Shown: positions 9,896 to 21,021 of the stretch, piece after piece
Layout: each line of letters starts with the position of its first letter
Position numbering within the stretch: the first letter of the stretch is position 1
Assembly: GCF_014384795.1 (NCBI RefSeq)
Contig: NZ_JACRSR010000004.1
Span: forward strand, 62,001 to 126,000
Reading direction: 5' to 3'
DNA length: 64,000 nt
DNA from: Gehongia tenuis
GTDB lineage: Bacteria > Bacillota > Clostridia > Christensenellales > NSJ-53
Made by a program: the position numbers and the translations under genes
Notes under the pieces: generated by a model
What the model was told of the DNA's origin: nothing
What the model saw: only the letters and a program-made list of their open reading frames with translations
Databases searched by the model: none

Positions 9896-9924
9896 ATTAT
9901 ATCATGCTTTTCCAGTGCCTGCAA
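9896..9924 (-). promoter_or_regulatory. Promoter of rpsF-ssb-rpsR
   Basis: Minus-strand TTGCAG, 17-bp spacer, TATAAT (9901-9896). Located about 65 bases before the rpsF start and just past the gltX stop. Confidence 0.7.
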
Positions 9925-9931
9925 GTCCCAT

Positions 9932-11401
9932 TTAAGGCTGAAAAGGCTCTGTTCCAGCACTTTTTAATTTTTCGATGCCCGTTTTCATCCGTGCAAGGCT
10001 CTTTTCCCTGCCCAGCAGCATTGCCATTTCCATGGCTCCGCCCGGGCTCGCCTCCTTGCCGGTGAGGGCCACCCGCACCGGCCAGAGCACCTGGCCATTC
10101 TTGACGCCCAGCTCCTTCGGGAGGGCCATCAGCGCATCATGAAGGCTGTCCAGCGTCCAATCGGAAAGACCTTCCATCACGGGAAGCGCCTTTTCAAGGG
10201 CGAAAAGGGCAACGGAAGGATTGGTTTTCATCTTCTTATGGGTGTAAAGCTCAAGATCGTATTCGGGCAGCTCCACAATGAAATCCACCAAAGATGGAAG
10301 CTGGCTGAAATACTCCGTCCGGGGCTGCAGCTTCACAGCCAGCTCCTCAAGGTCCACATTTTGTCCCTGAAGGGCTTCCTCCAGCCAGGGCTTCGCATAG
10401 CGGAAGTATGTATCAAAGGGCAGCTCCCGCACGTACTCGCCGTTCAGCCAGGTGAGCTTGGCCACGTCGAAGATGGCCGGGGATTTGGACATGCCGTTCA
10501 GCGAGAACGCCTGAACGAGCTCTTCCAGGGTGAATTTCTCCTGATTGGTCCCAGGATTCCACCCGAGCAGCGCGATATAGTTGACGATGGCCTCCTTGAG
10601 ATATCCCTTCTTGATAAAATCTTCGAAGGATGCGTCGCCGTCCCGCTTGGACAGCTTATGGCTGGCGTCCCGCATCACTGGAGGCATGTGCACATATTTG
10701 GGAATCTCCCAGCCAAAGGCCTCGTAGAGGAGGTTGTATTTGGGCGTGGAGGACAGATACTCGGTGCCGCGGAAGACATGGGTGATTTTCATCAGATGGT
10801 CGTCCACTACATTGGCAAAGTTATAGGTGGGCAGGCCGTCGCTCTTGAGCAGCACCATATCATCCAGCGTGGAAACATCCACCTCAATGTGGCCAAAAAC
10901 CAGATCGTCAAAGGAGGAGGTGCCCGACTCGGGCAGATTCTGCCGGATGACGTAGGGCTCTCCCGCGTCCAGCTTGGCCTGAATCTCTTCCGGGGTCAAG
11001 GACAGGCAGTGTTTATCGTACTTAAAGGTTTCGCCCCGCGCCTCCATCTCCTGGCGCACGCCGTCCAGCCGCTCCTTGGTGCAAAAGCAGTAATAGGCCC
11101 TGCCCCTTTTGATCAGCTCCTCGGCATATTTCTTGTAGATGTCCCGCCGCTCCGATTGGATGTACGGACCGTATTCGCCGCCCACGTCCGGGCCCTCGTC
11201 ATAGAAGATGCCCGTTTCCCGCAGCGTGCGGTAGATGAGCTCCGTGGCGCCTTCCACGTAGCGCTGCTGGTCGGTGTCCTCCACCCTGAGGATAAAGGTG
11301 CCACCTTCGTGCTTGGTGAAAAGATAGGCGTAGAGCGCCGATCTCAGATTGCCAATGTGCATATACCCCGTGGGGCTGGGTGCGAACCGGGTGCGTACCA
11401 T
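9932..11401 (-). CDS. gltX: Glutamyl-tRNA synthetase
   Basis: 489 residues, class I synthetase. [20 protein letters not shown] contains the HIGH-type signature (HIGN), and HKLSKRDGD is the KMSKS-type loop. It charges tRNA-Glu. In bacteria with GatCAB the same enzyme type often also charges tRNA-Gln; no gln synthetase is visible to decide this. The ATG follows AAAGGAGGAAAA. It is divergent from ychF. Confidence 0.96.
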   Translation of the reverse strand: MVRTRFAPSPTGYMHIGNLRSALYAYLFTKHEGGTFILRVEDTDQQRYVEGATELIYRTLRETGIFYDEGPDVGGEYGPYIQSERRDIYKKYAEELIKRGRAYYCFCTKERLDGVRQEMEARGETFKYDKHCLSLTPEEIQAKLDAGEPYVIRQNLPESGTSSFDDLVFGHIEVDVSTLDDMVLLKSDGLPTYNFANVVDDHLMKITHVFRGTEYLSSTPKYNLLYEAFGWEIPKYVHMPPVMRDASHKLSKRDGDASFEDFIKKGYLKEAIVNYIALLGWNPGTNQEKFTLEELVQAFSLNGMSKSPAIFDVAKLTWLNGEYVRELPFDTYFRYAKPWLEEALQGQNVDLEELAVKLQPRTEYFSQLPSLVDFIVELPEYDLELYTHKKMKTNPSVALFALEKALPVMEGLSDWTLDSLHDALMALPKELGVKNGQVLWPVRVALTGKEASPGGAMEMAMLLGREKSLARMKTGIEKLKSAGTEPFQP

Positions 11402-11435
11402 GGGTTTTCCTCCTTTATTGTTTAAGCCTTCTTAT

Positions 11436-11463
11436 AGCATACCAAATATTCGGGAAATGGCAA
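11436..11463 (-). promoter_or_regulatory. Candidate promoter of gltX
   Basis: Minus-strand TTGCCA, 16-bp spacer, TATGCT, about 35 bases upstream of the gltX start. The -10 box is non-canonical. Confidence 0.45.
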
Positions 11464-11474
11464 GCCAAAAAAGG

Positions 11475-11504
11475 TTGCGTCAGCCCCACGGAAAACGGTA
11501 TAAT
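11475..11504 (+). promoter_or_regulatory. Promoter of ychF
   Basis: TTGCGT at 11475-11480, 18-bp spacer, TATAAT at 11499-11504, about 30 bases before the ychF start. The -35 box is imperfect. Confidence 0.6.
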
Positions 11505-11534
11505 CGAGGGAGTACATAGGAAGGGAATCATGAA

Positions 11535-12629
11535 ATGAAGCTAGGAGTTGTGGGTCTTCCCAACGTGGGAAAAAGTACGCTGTTCAACGCCATCACCAAT
11601 GCCGGCGCTCAGGCCGCCAACTATCCTTTTTGCACCATCGAACCCAATGTGGGCGTGGTGCCCGTGCCGGACAAGCGTCTTGATGTGCTGGAAAAGATGT
11701 ATCATCCGGAAAAATACACCCCCACATCCATTGAATTTGTGGACATTGCGGGTTTGGTCAAAGGCGCCAGCCGGGGCGAGGGCCTGGGCAATAAGTTCCT
11801 GTCCCACATCCGGGAGGTGGACGCCATTGTTCACGTGGTGCGCTGTTTCGAGGGGGATGTGGTGCATGTGGATGGATCGGTGGACCCGGTCCGGGATCTG
11901 GAGACCATCAATCTTGAACTCATTTTTGCCGATCTTGAAACGCTGCAAAAGCGGCTGGATCGGGCAGAGAAAATGAAAAAAAGCGGCGAGGCCCAGTACA
12001 AAAGCGAGGCCGCTCTGCTGGAATCCGTCAAAGCACGGCTGGAACAGGGGATCCCCGTTCGGGCCATGGAGCTCTCCGAGGAGGAGCACGGCCTGGTGGA
12101 CGGACTGTTTCTGCTCACCCAAAAGCCGGTGATCTATGTGGCCAACATTGCTGAGGATGACATTGGTAAGGCCCCGGAAATGCTGCCTTTGGTGGAAAAG
12201 CTCATGGCGGCGGTGGCCTCCGAGAAGGCGCTCACCCTCACCATCAGCGCCAAGGTGGAAGAGGAATTGGCCCAGCTCGATCCCGAGGAAAAAACCATGT
12301 TCCTGGGGGAGCTCGGCATCGGCGAATCGGGGCTCGACCGGCTGGTAGCGGCCTGTTACGATCTGCTTGGCCTCATCAGCTATCTCACCGCAGGGCCCAA
12401 GGAGGTCCGTGCCTGGACCATTGAGCGGGGCACCCGTGCGCCCCAGGCCGCGGGCAAGATCCACACCGATTTTGAGAAGGGCTTCATCCGCGCCGAGATC
12501 GTCTCCTTCGATCAGCTGGTGGAAGCGGGCAGCATGGCTGCCGCCAAGGAACACGGCTGGGTCAGGCTGGAAGGCAAGGACTATGTGATGCAGGACGGCG
12601 ATGTTGTCCTGTTCCGTTTCAATGTGTAA
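11535..12629 (+). CDS. ychF: Redox-regulated ATPase YchF (Obg family)
   Basis: 364 residues, the normal length. G1 motif [38 protein letters not shown] (G3), and the C-terminal TGS-like domain [36 protein letters not shown]. YchF binds ribosomes and hydrolyses ATP rather than GTP. The HAD gene follows five bases later and is probably co-transcribed. Confidence 0.96.
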   Translation: MKLGVVGLPNVGKSTLFNAITNAGAQAANYPFCTIEPNVGVVPVPDKRLDVLEKMYHPEKYTPTSIEFVDIAGLVKGASRGEGLGNKFLSHIREVDAIVHVVRCFEGDVVHVDGSVDPVRDLETINLELIFADLETLQKRLDRAEKMKKSGEAQYKSEAALLESVKARLEQGIPVRAMELSEEEHGLVDGLFLLTQKPVIYVANIAEDDIGKAPEMLPLVEKLMAAVASEKALTLTISAKVEEELAQLDPEEKTMFLGELGIGESGLDRLVAACYDLLGLISYLTAGPKEVRAWTIERGTRAPQAAGKIHTDFEKGFIRAEIVSFDQLVEAGSMAAAKEHGWVRLEGKDYVMQDGDVVLFRFNV

Positions 12630-12634
12630 AAACC

Positions 12635-13243
12635 ATGATCAGGAACGTTGTTTTTGATATGGGCCAGGTCCTGGGCTGTTTCGATCCGCCGGCCATCGTG
12701 GCGGCTTTCGGCCTTGAGGGCGAAGACGCCGACCGGGTGCGCCGGGCAGTATTCGAGGGCGAGGAATGGCAGGGTCTTGATCTTGGCATTCATACCGAAG
12801 ATACCATGATTGAGCCCGTCTGCCGCCGGCTGCCACCCCGGCTCCGCGAGTCCGCCGCCAAGGTGCTGCTGGGCTGGATTCAGTACTTTTCGCCTATTCC
12901 CGGCATGGAGCCGGTGACCCAGGCTCTCCACGAATCGGGATACCGTCTCTATCTTCTGTCCAATATCTCCAGAAATTTTCGCCGGCATATTGGCCAATAT
13001 CCGGCCCTCGCCCATTTTGATGGCTGCCTTCTTTCCGGCGAGGAACGGGTTGTAAAGCCTGATCCCGCCATCTATCGCCGGTTCTTTGAGCGGTTCGATC
13101 TTCGGCCGGAGGAATGTTTCTTCATCGATGACCGGCCGGACAACATCGCCGCCGGCGCGGCGTTTGGCATGCGGGGGTTCGTCTATGGAGGAGAGATTCC
13201 GCCCCTCCTCACGGCTCTGCGCGATGCCGGTCTCGCCATTTGA
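12635..13243 (+). CDS. HAD-family phosphatase, YihX-like
   Basis: 202 residues. N-terminal nucleophile motif VFDMGQV (the D-x-G form seen in YihX-type sugar phosphatases), the motif II serine in LYLLSNIS, motif III lysine in KPDPAIYRRFFE, and motif IV FIDDRPDNIAAGAAFGM. Probably dephosphorylates a small sugar phosphate; the substrate cannot be read from sequence. It sits five bases after ychF. Confidence 0.85.
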   Translation: MIRNVVFDMGQVLGCFDPPAIVAAFGLEGEDADRVRRAVFEGEEWQGLDLGIHTEDTMIEPVCRRLPPRLRESAAKVLLGWIQYFSPIPGMEPVTQALHESGYRLYLLSNISRNFRRHIGQYPALAHFDGCLLSGEERVVKPDPAIYRRFFERFDLRPEECFFIDDRPDNIAAGAAFGMRGFVYGGEIPPLLTALRDAGLAI

Positions 13244-13250
13244 ATAAAAG

Positions 13251-13276
13251 AAAAAGCCCCTTTCGGGGCTTTTTTA
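13251..13276. terminator. Bidirectional terminator between HAD gene and gyrA
   Basis: AAAAAGCCCC, loop TTTC, GGGGCTTTTTT. Serves the plus-strand ychF-HAD transcript and the minus-strand gyrase operon. Confidence 0.85.
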
Positions 13277-13277
13277 T

Positions 13278-15770
13278 TTAGTCTTCCGGGGTCTGCGTCT
13301 CTTCTGCCGGGGCCTCAGCCTCCGTCAGTTCTTCCTCCCCGTCCTCCTCGGACTTGGCGACCCGTTCGAAGGAAACCACCGCCGAATCGCCCTGTACGCG
13401 CATCAGGCGCACGCCCTGGGTGTTTCGGGACAGATGGGAGATGCCCTCGGCGCCCATGCGGATGATGGTCCCGTCATAGGAGATGAGCATGATGTCCTCC
13501 TCGTCGGTGATCATAGTCAGTCCCACCAGATCTCCGGTCTTCTCCGTGCGGTTCATGGTCAAAAGGCCCTTGCCGCCGCGGTTCTGGCGTTTGTATTCGC
13601 TCTCCAGGGTCCGCTTGCCATAACCATGCTCCGAAATGGTGAGCACGTCGGCGCCCGGTTCCACCAGCGCCATGGAAACCACCCTGTCCTCATCCATGAG
13701 GTCAATGCCCCTAACGCCTTGAGAGATCCGGCCCATGGGCCGGACCTGCTTCTCGTTGAAGCGAATGGCCAATCCATGGCGGGTGGCCAGCATGACATCC
13801 CGGTCGCCGTCGGTGAGGGCCACGCCGATAAGCTCATCGCCCTCCCGGAGAACCTGCGCGATGATGCCGCCCTTTCGAATATTGCTGAATTCGGAAAGAT
13901 GGGTCTTTTTCACCACGCCCCTGCGGGTGGCCAGGAGCAAGTAGCTGCTCGCCTCATCTTTGGGCACGGGGATGATCGCGGTGACCTTCTCATCCCCCGC
14001 CAGCTGCAGAAGATTGACGATGGCCGTGCCCCGGGCGGTCCGGCCCGCTTCCGGGATCTCATAGCACTTGATCCTGAACGCCCGGCCCTTGTTGGTGAAG
14101 AACATGATGGGACTGTGGGTGGAGGTCACAAACACGTTCTGCACGAAGTCCTCCTCGCGGGTGGACAGGGCAGCCACGCCCCGCCCGCCGCGGCGCTGCA
14201 CCCGATAGGTGTTCATGGGTACGCGCTTGACATAGCCAAAGTGGGTGAGGGTGACCACCATATCCTCCTCCTGGATCATATCCTCCCAGTCGATGTCCCC
14301 GGCCGCGAAGGTAATCTCCGTGCGGCGGGGATCGGCATACTTTTGGCGGATTTCCAGAAGCTCCTTGCGGATGATGCCCATCAATTTGCCGTGATCGGAA
14401 AGGATGCTCTCCAGCTCCTGAATCAGCGCCATCAGCCCGTTGTATTCCTCCTCAATCTTCTCCCGTTCCAAAGCGGTCAGACGGCCAAGACGCATATCCA
14501 GGATGGCCTGCGCCTGTTTTTGGGACAAACCAAAGTTCTCCATGAGGCCGTTCCTGGCGGATACCATATCCTTGGAGGAACGGATGAGAGCCACCACCGC
14601 ATCGATGTTGTCAAGAGCGATGAGCAGGCCTTCCAGGATGTGCGCTCTCTCCCGGGCCTTGTTGAGATCGTACCGTGTGCGCCGGGTGACCACATCCTGC
14701 TGATGGAGCAGATAATATTCAAGAATCTGTTTTAAATTGAGCACCTGGGGCTGGCCGTCCACCAGGGCCAGGTTGATGATGCCAAAGGTGTCCTGCATCT
14801 GGGTGTGCTTAAACAGACTGTTTAAGATCACATTGGCGTTGACGTCCCGCTTCAGCTCGATGGCAACGCGCATGCCCGAACGGTCGGACTCATCGCGAAG
14901 GTCGCTGATGCCCTCGATCCGTTTTTCGTGAATGAGTTCGGCAATCTTTTCCACCAGCCGCGCCTTGTTCACCTGATAGGGCAGTTCGGTGACCACGATG
15001 CGGGAGCGGTTGCTGCTCATCACCTCGATGTCCGTCTTCGCCCGAACCAAAACCTTGCCCCGTCCAGTGCGGTAGGCCTGACGGATGCCATCCTTGCCCA
15101 GAATGATGCCGCCGGTAGGGAAGTCCGGGCCGGGCAGGTATTCCATCAGATCGTCCACGGACAGCTCCGGATCGTCGATGAGGGCTACCGTGGCATCAAT
15201 GGTCTCGCCCAGATTGTGGGGCGGAATGTTGGTGGCCATGCCCACGGCAATACCGCCGGAGCCGTTGACCAGAAGATTGGGGAAACGGGCGGGCAGCACC
15301 TCCGGCTGCATCAGCGTCTCATCAAAGTTCGGATAGAAGTTCACCGTATCCTTATCGATGTCCCGCAGCATCTCCATGGCAATCCTCGAAAGGCGGGCCT
15401 CGGTATACCGCATGGCAGCCGCCGAATCGCCGTCCACCGAACCAAAGTTGCCGTGGCCTTCCACCAGCATGTTGCGGATGGAGAAGTCCTGGGCAAGACG
15501 CACCATGGCGTCGTACACCGCTGTATCGCCATGGGGGTGATATTTACCCAAAACATCACCGACGATACGGGCGCTCTTCCGGAAGGGCTTATCGGGCGTG
15601 ACGCCCAGCTCGCCCATGGAATACAGGATGCGCCGGTGAACGGGCTTCAGGCCGTCCCGAACGTCGGGCAGGGCGCGGCTGACAATGACCGTCATGGCAT
15701 AGGAGATGAAGCTTTTTTTCATCTCCTCGTTGATATTTACCGGTATGATGGTTTCCTTCGGTGACTCCAT
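13278..15770 (-). CDS. gyrA: DNA gyrase subunit A
   Basis: 830 residues. [68 protein letters not shown] (catalytic Tyr), the coiled tower, and C-terminal pinwheel repeats with a GyrA-box-like QRRGGRG. The quinolone-region residue equivalent to E. coli Ser83 is Thr (HGDT) and the Asp87 equivalent is kept. The tail is acidic and Glu-rich. Last gene of remB-gyrB-lipoprotein-lipoprotein-gyrA; AGGAGG precedes the ATG. Confidence 0.97.
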   Translation of the reverse strand: MESPKETIIPVNINEEMKKSFISYAMTVIVSRALPDVRDGLKPVHRRILYSMGELGVTPDKPFRKSARIVGDVLGKYHPHGDTAVYDAMVRLAQDFSIRNMLVEGHGNFGSVDGDSAAAMRYTEARLSRIAMEMLRDIDKDTVNFYPNFDETLMQPEVLPARFPNLLVNGSGGIAVGMATNIPPHNLGETIDATVALIDDPELSVDDLMEYLPGPDFPTGGIILGKDGIRQAYRTGRGKVLVRAKTDIEVMSSNRSRIVVTELPYQVNKARLVEKIAELIHEKRIEGISDLRDESDRSGMRVAIELKRDVNANVILNSLFKHTQMQDTFGIINLALVDGQPQVLNLKQILEYYLLHQQDVVTRRTRYDLNKARERAHILEGLLIALDNIDAVVALIRSSKDMVSARNGLMENFGLSQKQAQAILDMRLGRLTALEREKIEEEYNGLMALIQELESILSDHGKLMGIIRKELLEIRQKYADPRRTEITFAAGDIDWEDMIQEEDMVVTLTHFGYVKRVPMNTYRVQRRGGRGVAALSTREEDFVQNVFVTSTHSPIMFFTNKGRAFRIKCYEIPEAGRTARGTAIVNLLQLAGDEKVTAIIPVPKDEASSYLLLATRRGVVKKTHLSEFSNIRKGGIIAQVLREGDELIGVALTDGDRDVMLATRHGLAIRFNEKQVRPMGRISQGVRGIDLMDEDRVVSMALVEPGADVLTISEHGYGKRTLESEYKRQNRGGKGLLTMNRTEKTGDLVGLTMITDEEDIMLISYDGTIIRMGAEGISHLSRNTQGVRLMRVQGDSAVVSFERVAKSEEDGEEELTEAEAPAEETQTPED

Positions 15771-15787
15771 AGATTGCCTCCTGCTAA

Positions 15788-16369
15788 TTATTCGTCTTTA
15801 ATGCTCACGGTGAACACGACGGCCCAGTCCGCGTCAGGCTGGGACGCGGTCCTCTTCATATCCCCGCCATAAGCGCTGAGCCCCTTGTTGCTTTCGCCTA
15901 CGGTGACCATATGGAAGAAGGGAACGCCCCGGCTGAGATCCGTTTCACCATCCGTCTCGCTGTAAGAGCCGTAAGCCATGCCCATGGCGCTGGGCGCGGG
16001 CAGTTCGAGAATCTGCTGTGCGATCGTGCCCTCGTTGGCTAAAATAGCCTGGGCCTGGTAGCCGTTTTGTTCCTTCCAGAGGAAAACAGCGGCGGTGCCG
16101 TCAAAGCCCTTTTCAAGATACATGCCAAGGCCGGACTCGGACTTGACCAGTTCCCCGGATTTATAGATCTCATAGCCCAGCTCCAAGGAGCCGGCTCTCT
16201 CCGTATGAATGTCCACAGCGCCCCACCAGTCGCCCACATAGGCCTTGAGCGCCGGGTTGAGGCCCTCCGCCAGATTGCTGGCGGCCACCTCCTTGACAGC
16301 GCTGCCACCGCATCCCATAAGGCCCATGAGGAGGAGGGCTACCAAAGCAGCGCATATCCATTTCTTCAT
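15788..16369 (-). CDS. Predicted lipoprotein inside the gyrase operon (paralogue B)
   Basis: 193 residues. Lys-rich start, hydrophobic core and lipobox LMGC give a lipoprotein signal (Cys20). The mature part is not a family I recognise. It has the order [20 protein letters not shown] then [11 protein letters not shown], which parallels LSYQVYENGKAKSVLDK then YDKGIDGEIAI in the protein encoded just upstream, so the two are paralogues. AAGGAG precedes the ATG. The tight spacing implies co-transcription with gyrB and gyrA. Expected on the outer face of the membrane. Confidence 0.8.
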   Translation of the reverse strand: MKKWICAALVALLLMGLMGCGGSAVKEVAASNLAEGLNPALKAYVGDWWGAVDIHTERAGSLELGYEIYKSGELVKSESGLGMYLEKGFDGTAAVFLWKEQNGYQAQAILANEGTIAQQILELPAPSAMGMAYGSYSETDGETDLSRGVPFFHMVTVGESNKGLSAYGGDMKRTASQPDADWAVVFTVSIKDE

Positions 16370-16381
16370 TGCACATTCTCC

Positions 16382-16951
16382 TTAAAGAATCGTTAGTTTG
16401 ACCAAAACAGCCAGATCGGCGCTTTCCGCCTGTTCCGTCAAGGTACCGTCCGTCTGCCCGTTTCGGCTCCAGCAGAAGATGGCTTCCGGAGAATTGGGTG
16501 TAAGCACCGTTTCCTCCTCGATGCTGCGCGCCAATATTTCACCCTTGGCGAAGGAAACAGGCACCGCATAGGTGCTGGTGGTGTAGCTGCCGCCGTTGGT
16601 CAGGATAAAAACCATCTCCAATTCCTTTTGACTGCGGCGGGGCCGGAATTTGATGGCAATCTCGCCGTCGATGCCCTTGTCATACTGCACGACCGCCGCC
16701 TGCTTATCCAGCACACTCTTGGCCTTGCCGTTCTCATAGACCTGGTAGGATAAGATGACCTTGTTGCCCTCGCTGTTCTTCGCGTTGACCCGGATGGCCC
16801 TCACCTGATCGTCCTGAAGCAGGGCCCCCAAAAGGGGCGATCCCTCCCGGGAAGCGGCTTCCGTTTTCACGGTGTATCCCTTGGGCCCGCATCCGGCCAA
16901 TCCCAATATCAGAATGCCCACCAACAAAAGGGATGGTAAGCTGCGCTTCAT
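16382..16951 (-). CDS. Predicted lipoprotein inside the gyrase operon (paralogue A)
   Basis: 189 residues with a lipoprotein signal (LLLVGILILGLAGC, Cys21). The mature domain is unrecognised and resembles the next gene in the operon in layout and in a Y-x-(I/V)-Y-x-x-G...KG-(F/I)-DG pattern. Ten bases downstream of the gyrB stop, with AAGGAGGAACC before the ATG, so it is almost certainly translated from the gyrB transcript. Envelope stress or sensing roles are only guesses. Confidence 0.8.
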   Translation of the reverse strand: MKRSLPSLLLVGILILGLAGCGPKGYTVKTEAASREGSPLLGALLQDDQVRAIRVNAKNSEGNKVILSYQVYENGKAKSVLDKQAAVVQYDKGIDGEIAIKFRPRRSQKELEMVFILTNGGSYTTSTYAVPVSFAKGEILARSIEEETVLTPNSPEAIFCWSRNGQTDGTLTEQAESADLAVLVKLTIL

Positions 16952-16960
16952 GGTTCCTCC

Positions 16961-19139
<2,179 letters not shown>

Positions 19140-19172
19140 TTACCGCTCCTTCCCCTGGGGAATTTCTACTAT

Positions 19173-19204
19173 ATTATATTATACTCCATATTGGCTTTTT
19201 TCAA
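19173..19204 (-). promoter_or_regulatory. Candidate promoter region of remB-gyrB-gyrA
   Basis: Two overlapping minus-strand TATAAT boxes (19183-19178 and 19178-19173) with TTGAAA at 19204-19199. Spacers are 15 or 20 bp, so the -35 assignment is uncertain. Confidence 0.45.
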
Positions 19205-19250
19205 AAGCGTTTTTTGTCCCTAAATCCCAGGTTTTTCGGGATTTTCAACT

Positions 19251-19279
19251 AAAAAAAAGGACGCCCCAAAAGGGGCGTC
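19251..19279 (-). terminator. Rho-independent terminator after noc
   Basis: On the minus strand GACGCCCC, loop TTTT, GGGGCGTC followed by CC and eight T residues. It lies about 60 bases after the noc stop. The remaining sequence up to remB shows no gene. Confidence 0.85.
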
Positions 19280-19341
19280 AAGTAAAAGGTGACAGGGAGT
19301 AGTAAAAAAGAGTGGGCTTATGTAAAAAGGCTTGCGCCTTG

Positions 19342-20154
19342 TTACATCAAAGGTATGATAACCTTGATCTCCAGCTGATCATCCAGCCGCTTTTGGGAGT
19401 ATTCCGCCCGAATGCCCTGGGCGTTCATTTCCCGCACCGCATTTTTCATGGTGTTTACAAACAGCCGGTGATCCTTATAGACCATGAAAATGCGCCGTTT
19501 GGGTTTTGCCGGGGTTTTCTCCTGGAGCTCGTCCTCCACAAGGGCCTCCAGCTTCTGTACGGTCAGATGGCCCTTCACAGCCTTTCTGAGGGCGGAAAGC
19601 TGGCTTTCCTCGTCGGGCAGCCGAAGCAGCGCCCTGGCATGGCGCTCGGACAGTCCGGATGCGTTGAGCTCGTCCTTGACCGCTTTGGGCAGCCGGAGAA
19701 TGCGCAGCTTATTGGCCACGGTGGACTGACTCTTGCCTACTTGGCGGGCAACTTCCTCCTGGGTCAGGTTGTGCTCCTTTATGAGGCTTTGGTAGCCCAG
19801 GGCCTCCTCCATGTAGCTGAGGTTCTCCCGCTGAAGATTCTCCACCAGCGCCATCAGCGCCGATTCCCCTTCATAGGCCTTGATGACCTGAGCGGGTATT
19901 TCCCGAAGCCCCGCCAGCTTAGCCGCTCTAAGGCGACGCTCGCCGGCAATCAGCTCATAGGCATGGATGCCGACCTGCCGCACGGTAATGGGCTGCAGGA
20001 GTCCCAGCTGCCGGATGGACTGGCTGAGCTCAAACAGAGCCTCATCGGAAAAAGTCCGTCTGGGCTGATAGGGATTGGGCCAAACGGAGTCCACCGGCAA
20101 AAGGAGAATCCGTCCGTCCTCCTTGACGGCTTCCCTGACCAGGGGAATTCTCAT
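19342..20154 (-). CDS. noc: Nucleoid occlusion protein Noc (ParB family)
   Basis: 270 residues from ATG 20154, which has GGAGGAG upstream; an earlier in-frame ATG contains that ribosome site. ParB-type motifs: NPYQPRRTFSDEALFELSQSIRQLGLLQPITVR, ELIAGERRLRAAKLAGL (CTP-binding region), and the helix-turn-helix with ARQVGKSQSTVANKLRILRLP. Noc coats DNA near the terminus-free chromosome arms and blocks FtsZ over the nucleoid. Assigned Noc rather than a second Spo0J because it follows rsmG, the usual Noc position. No Noc-site ATTTCCCGGGAAAT was noticed. Confidence 0.85.
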   Translation of the reverse strand: MRIPLVREAVKEDGRILLLPVDSVWPNPYQPRRTFSDEALFELSQSIRQLGLLQPITVRQVGIHAYELIAGERRLRAAKLAGLREIPAQVIKAYEGESALMALVENLQRENLSYMEEALGYQSLIKEHNLTQEEVARQVGKSQSTVANKLRILRLPKAVKDELNASGLSERHARALLRLPDEESQLSALRKAVKGHLTVQKLEALVEDELQEKTPAKPKRRIFMVYKDHRLFVNTMKNAVREMNAQGIRAEYSQKRLDDQLEIKVIIPLM

Positions 20155-20271
20155 GAGAATCTCCTCCTCCATTTGGGATGGTCATAATATTCTTTTTTCA
20201 TGTTAGAAATCCTGCTGCAAAGGCGGTTTGGGGGCTCAGAATCGTTCCCCAAAAATCCACAAGAAACGGTC

Positions 20272-21021
20272 TTATTTGGAGCGTGAAATGCGAAGATTCG
20301 AGGCGATCAGCGGAGATTTTTTAATGACGCCGCTGTTCCTCGGGTATTTGATGGGGGTTTTATAATTTTTTTGTAGAACGATTATGCTGCAATTTCTTTC
20401 AAAAAAAGGGTCGCGAACCGGAAGGATGTCCATGGCGCGGCCGCCCAAAAGGCCGATGCCCTCCCTGGCCGCGTCCAGCTCCTGCCCGCCCTTGGGCCCC
20501 TTGTAGCATAGCGCCTTGCCGCCCACCTTCACCAAGGGCAGCAGGTACTCGGCAAGAGCCGCCATGGGCGCGACAGCCCGGGCCACGGCCACGTCGTAGC
20601 GTTCCCGATGCTCCTGCGCCCTTCCGCCGTCCTCCGCCCGGATATGGATCACCCTGAGAGGGAGCTCCAATGCCTCCGCCGTTTTTTGAAGAAAAGCCAC
20701 CCGCTTTTGCAGGGCGTCCATGAGGGTCATTTCCACATCCGGCCGCAAAATAGCCAGAGGTATGCCGGGCAGCCCAGCGCCGGTGCCCACGTCCACCACC
20801 CTCGCCCCCTCCGGGATCTGCCGGAGAACCTGGGCAGGCACGGAATCCAGATACTGACGGCTGACCGCCTCCTCCTCGTCCACGATGCGGGTGAGGTTCA
20901 TGGTCTCATTGGCTTCCATCAAAAGGGTATGATACGCCGTGAGCTTCTCCGCCATGTCCTGCGTCATAACAATGCCCATGCGATGGGCGCCTTCAAGAAG
21001 TCTCCTCTTCATTATTTCCAT
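20272..21021 (-). CDS. rsmG: 16S rRNA (guanine527-N7)-methyltransferase RsmG
   Basis: 249 residues. SAM-binding VVDVGTGAGLPGIPLAILRP, LMDALQKRVAFL, VAVARAVAPMAALAEYLLPLVK and CYKGPKGGQEL are typical. The ATG has AAAGGA seven bases upstream and overlaps the mnmG stop region by 29 bases. Loss of this enzyme gives low-level streptomycin resistance in other bacteria. Confidence 0.95.
   Translation of the reverse strand: MEIMKRRLLEGAHRMGIVMTQDMAEKLTAYHTLLMEANETMNLTRIVDEEEAVSRQYLDSVPAQVLRQIPEGARVVDVGTGAGLPGIPLAILRPDVEMTLMDALQKRVAFLQKTAEALELPLRVIHIRAEDGGRAQEHRERYDVAVARAVAPMAALAEYLLPLVKVGGKALCYKGPKGGQELDAAREGIGLLGGRAMDILPVRDPFFERNCSIIVLQKNYKTPIKYPRNSGVIKKSPLIASNLRISRSK

Noticed and set aside
13434..14735. 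433-codon plus-strand frame opposite gyrA
   Set aside because: Antisense shadow of a strongly conserved gyrA; no ribosome site or recognisable domain.
19140..19341. Hidden small gene between remB and noc
   Set aside because: Only a terminator and a promoter region are seen; no start with a ribosome site opens a plausible frame.
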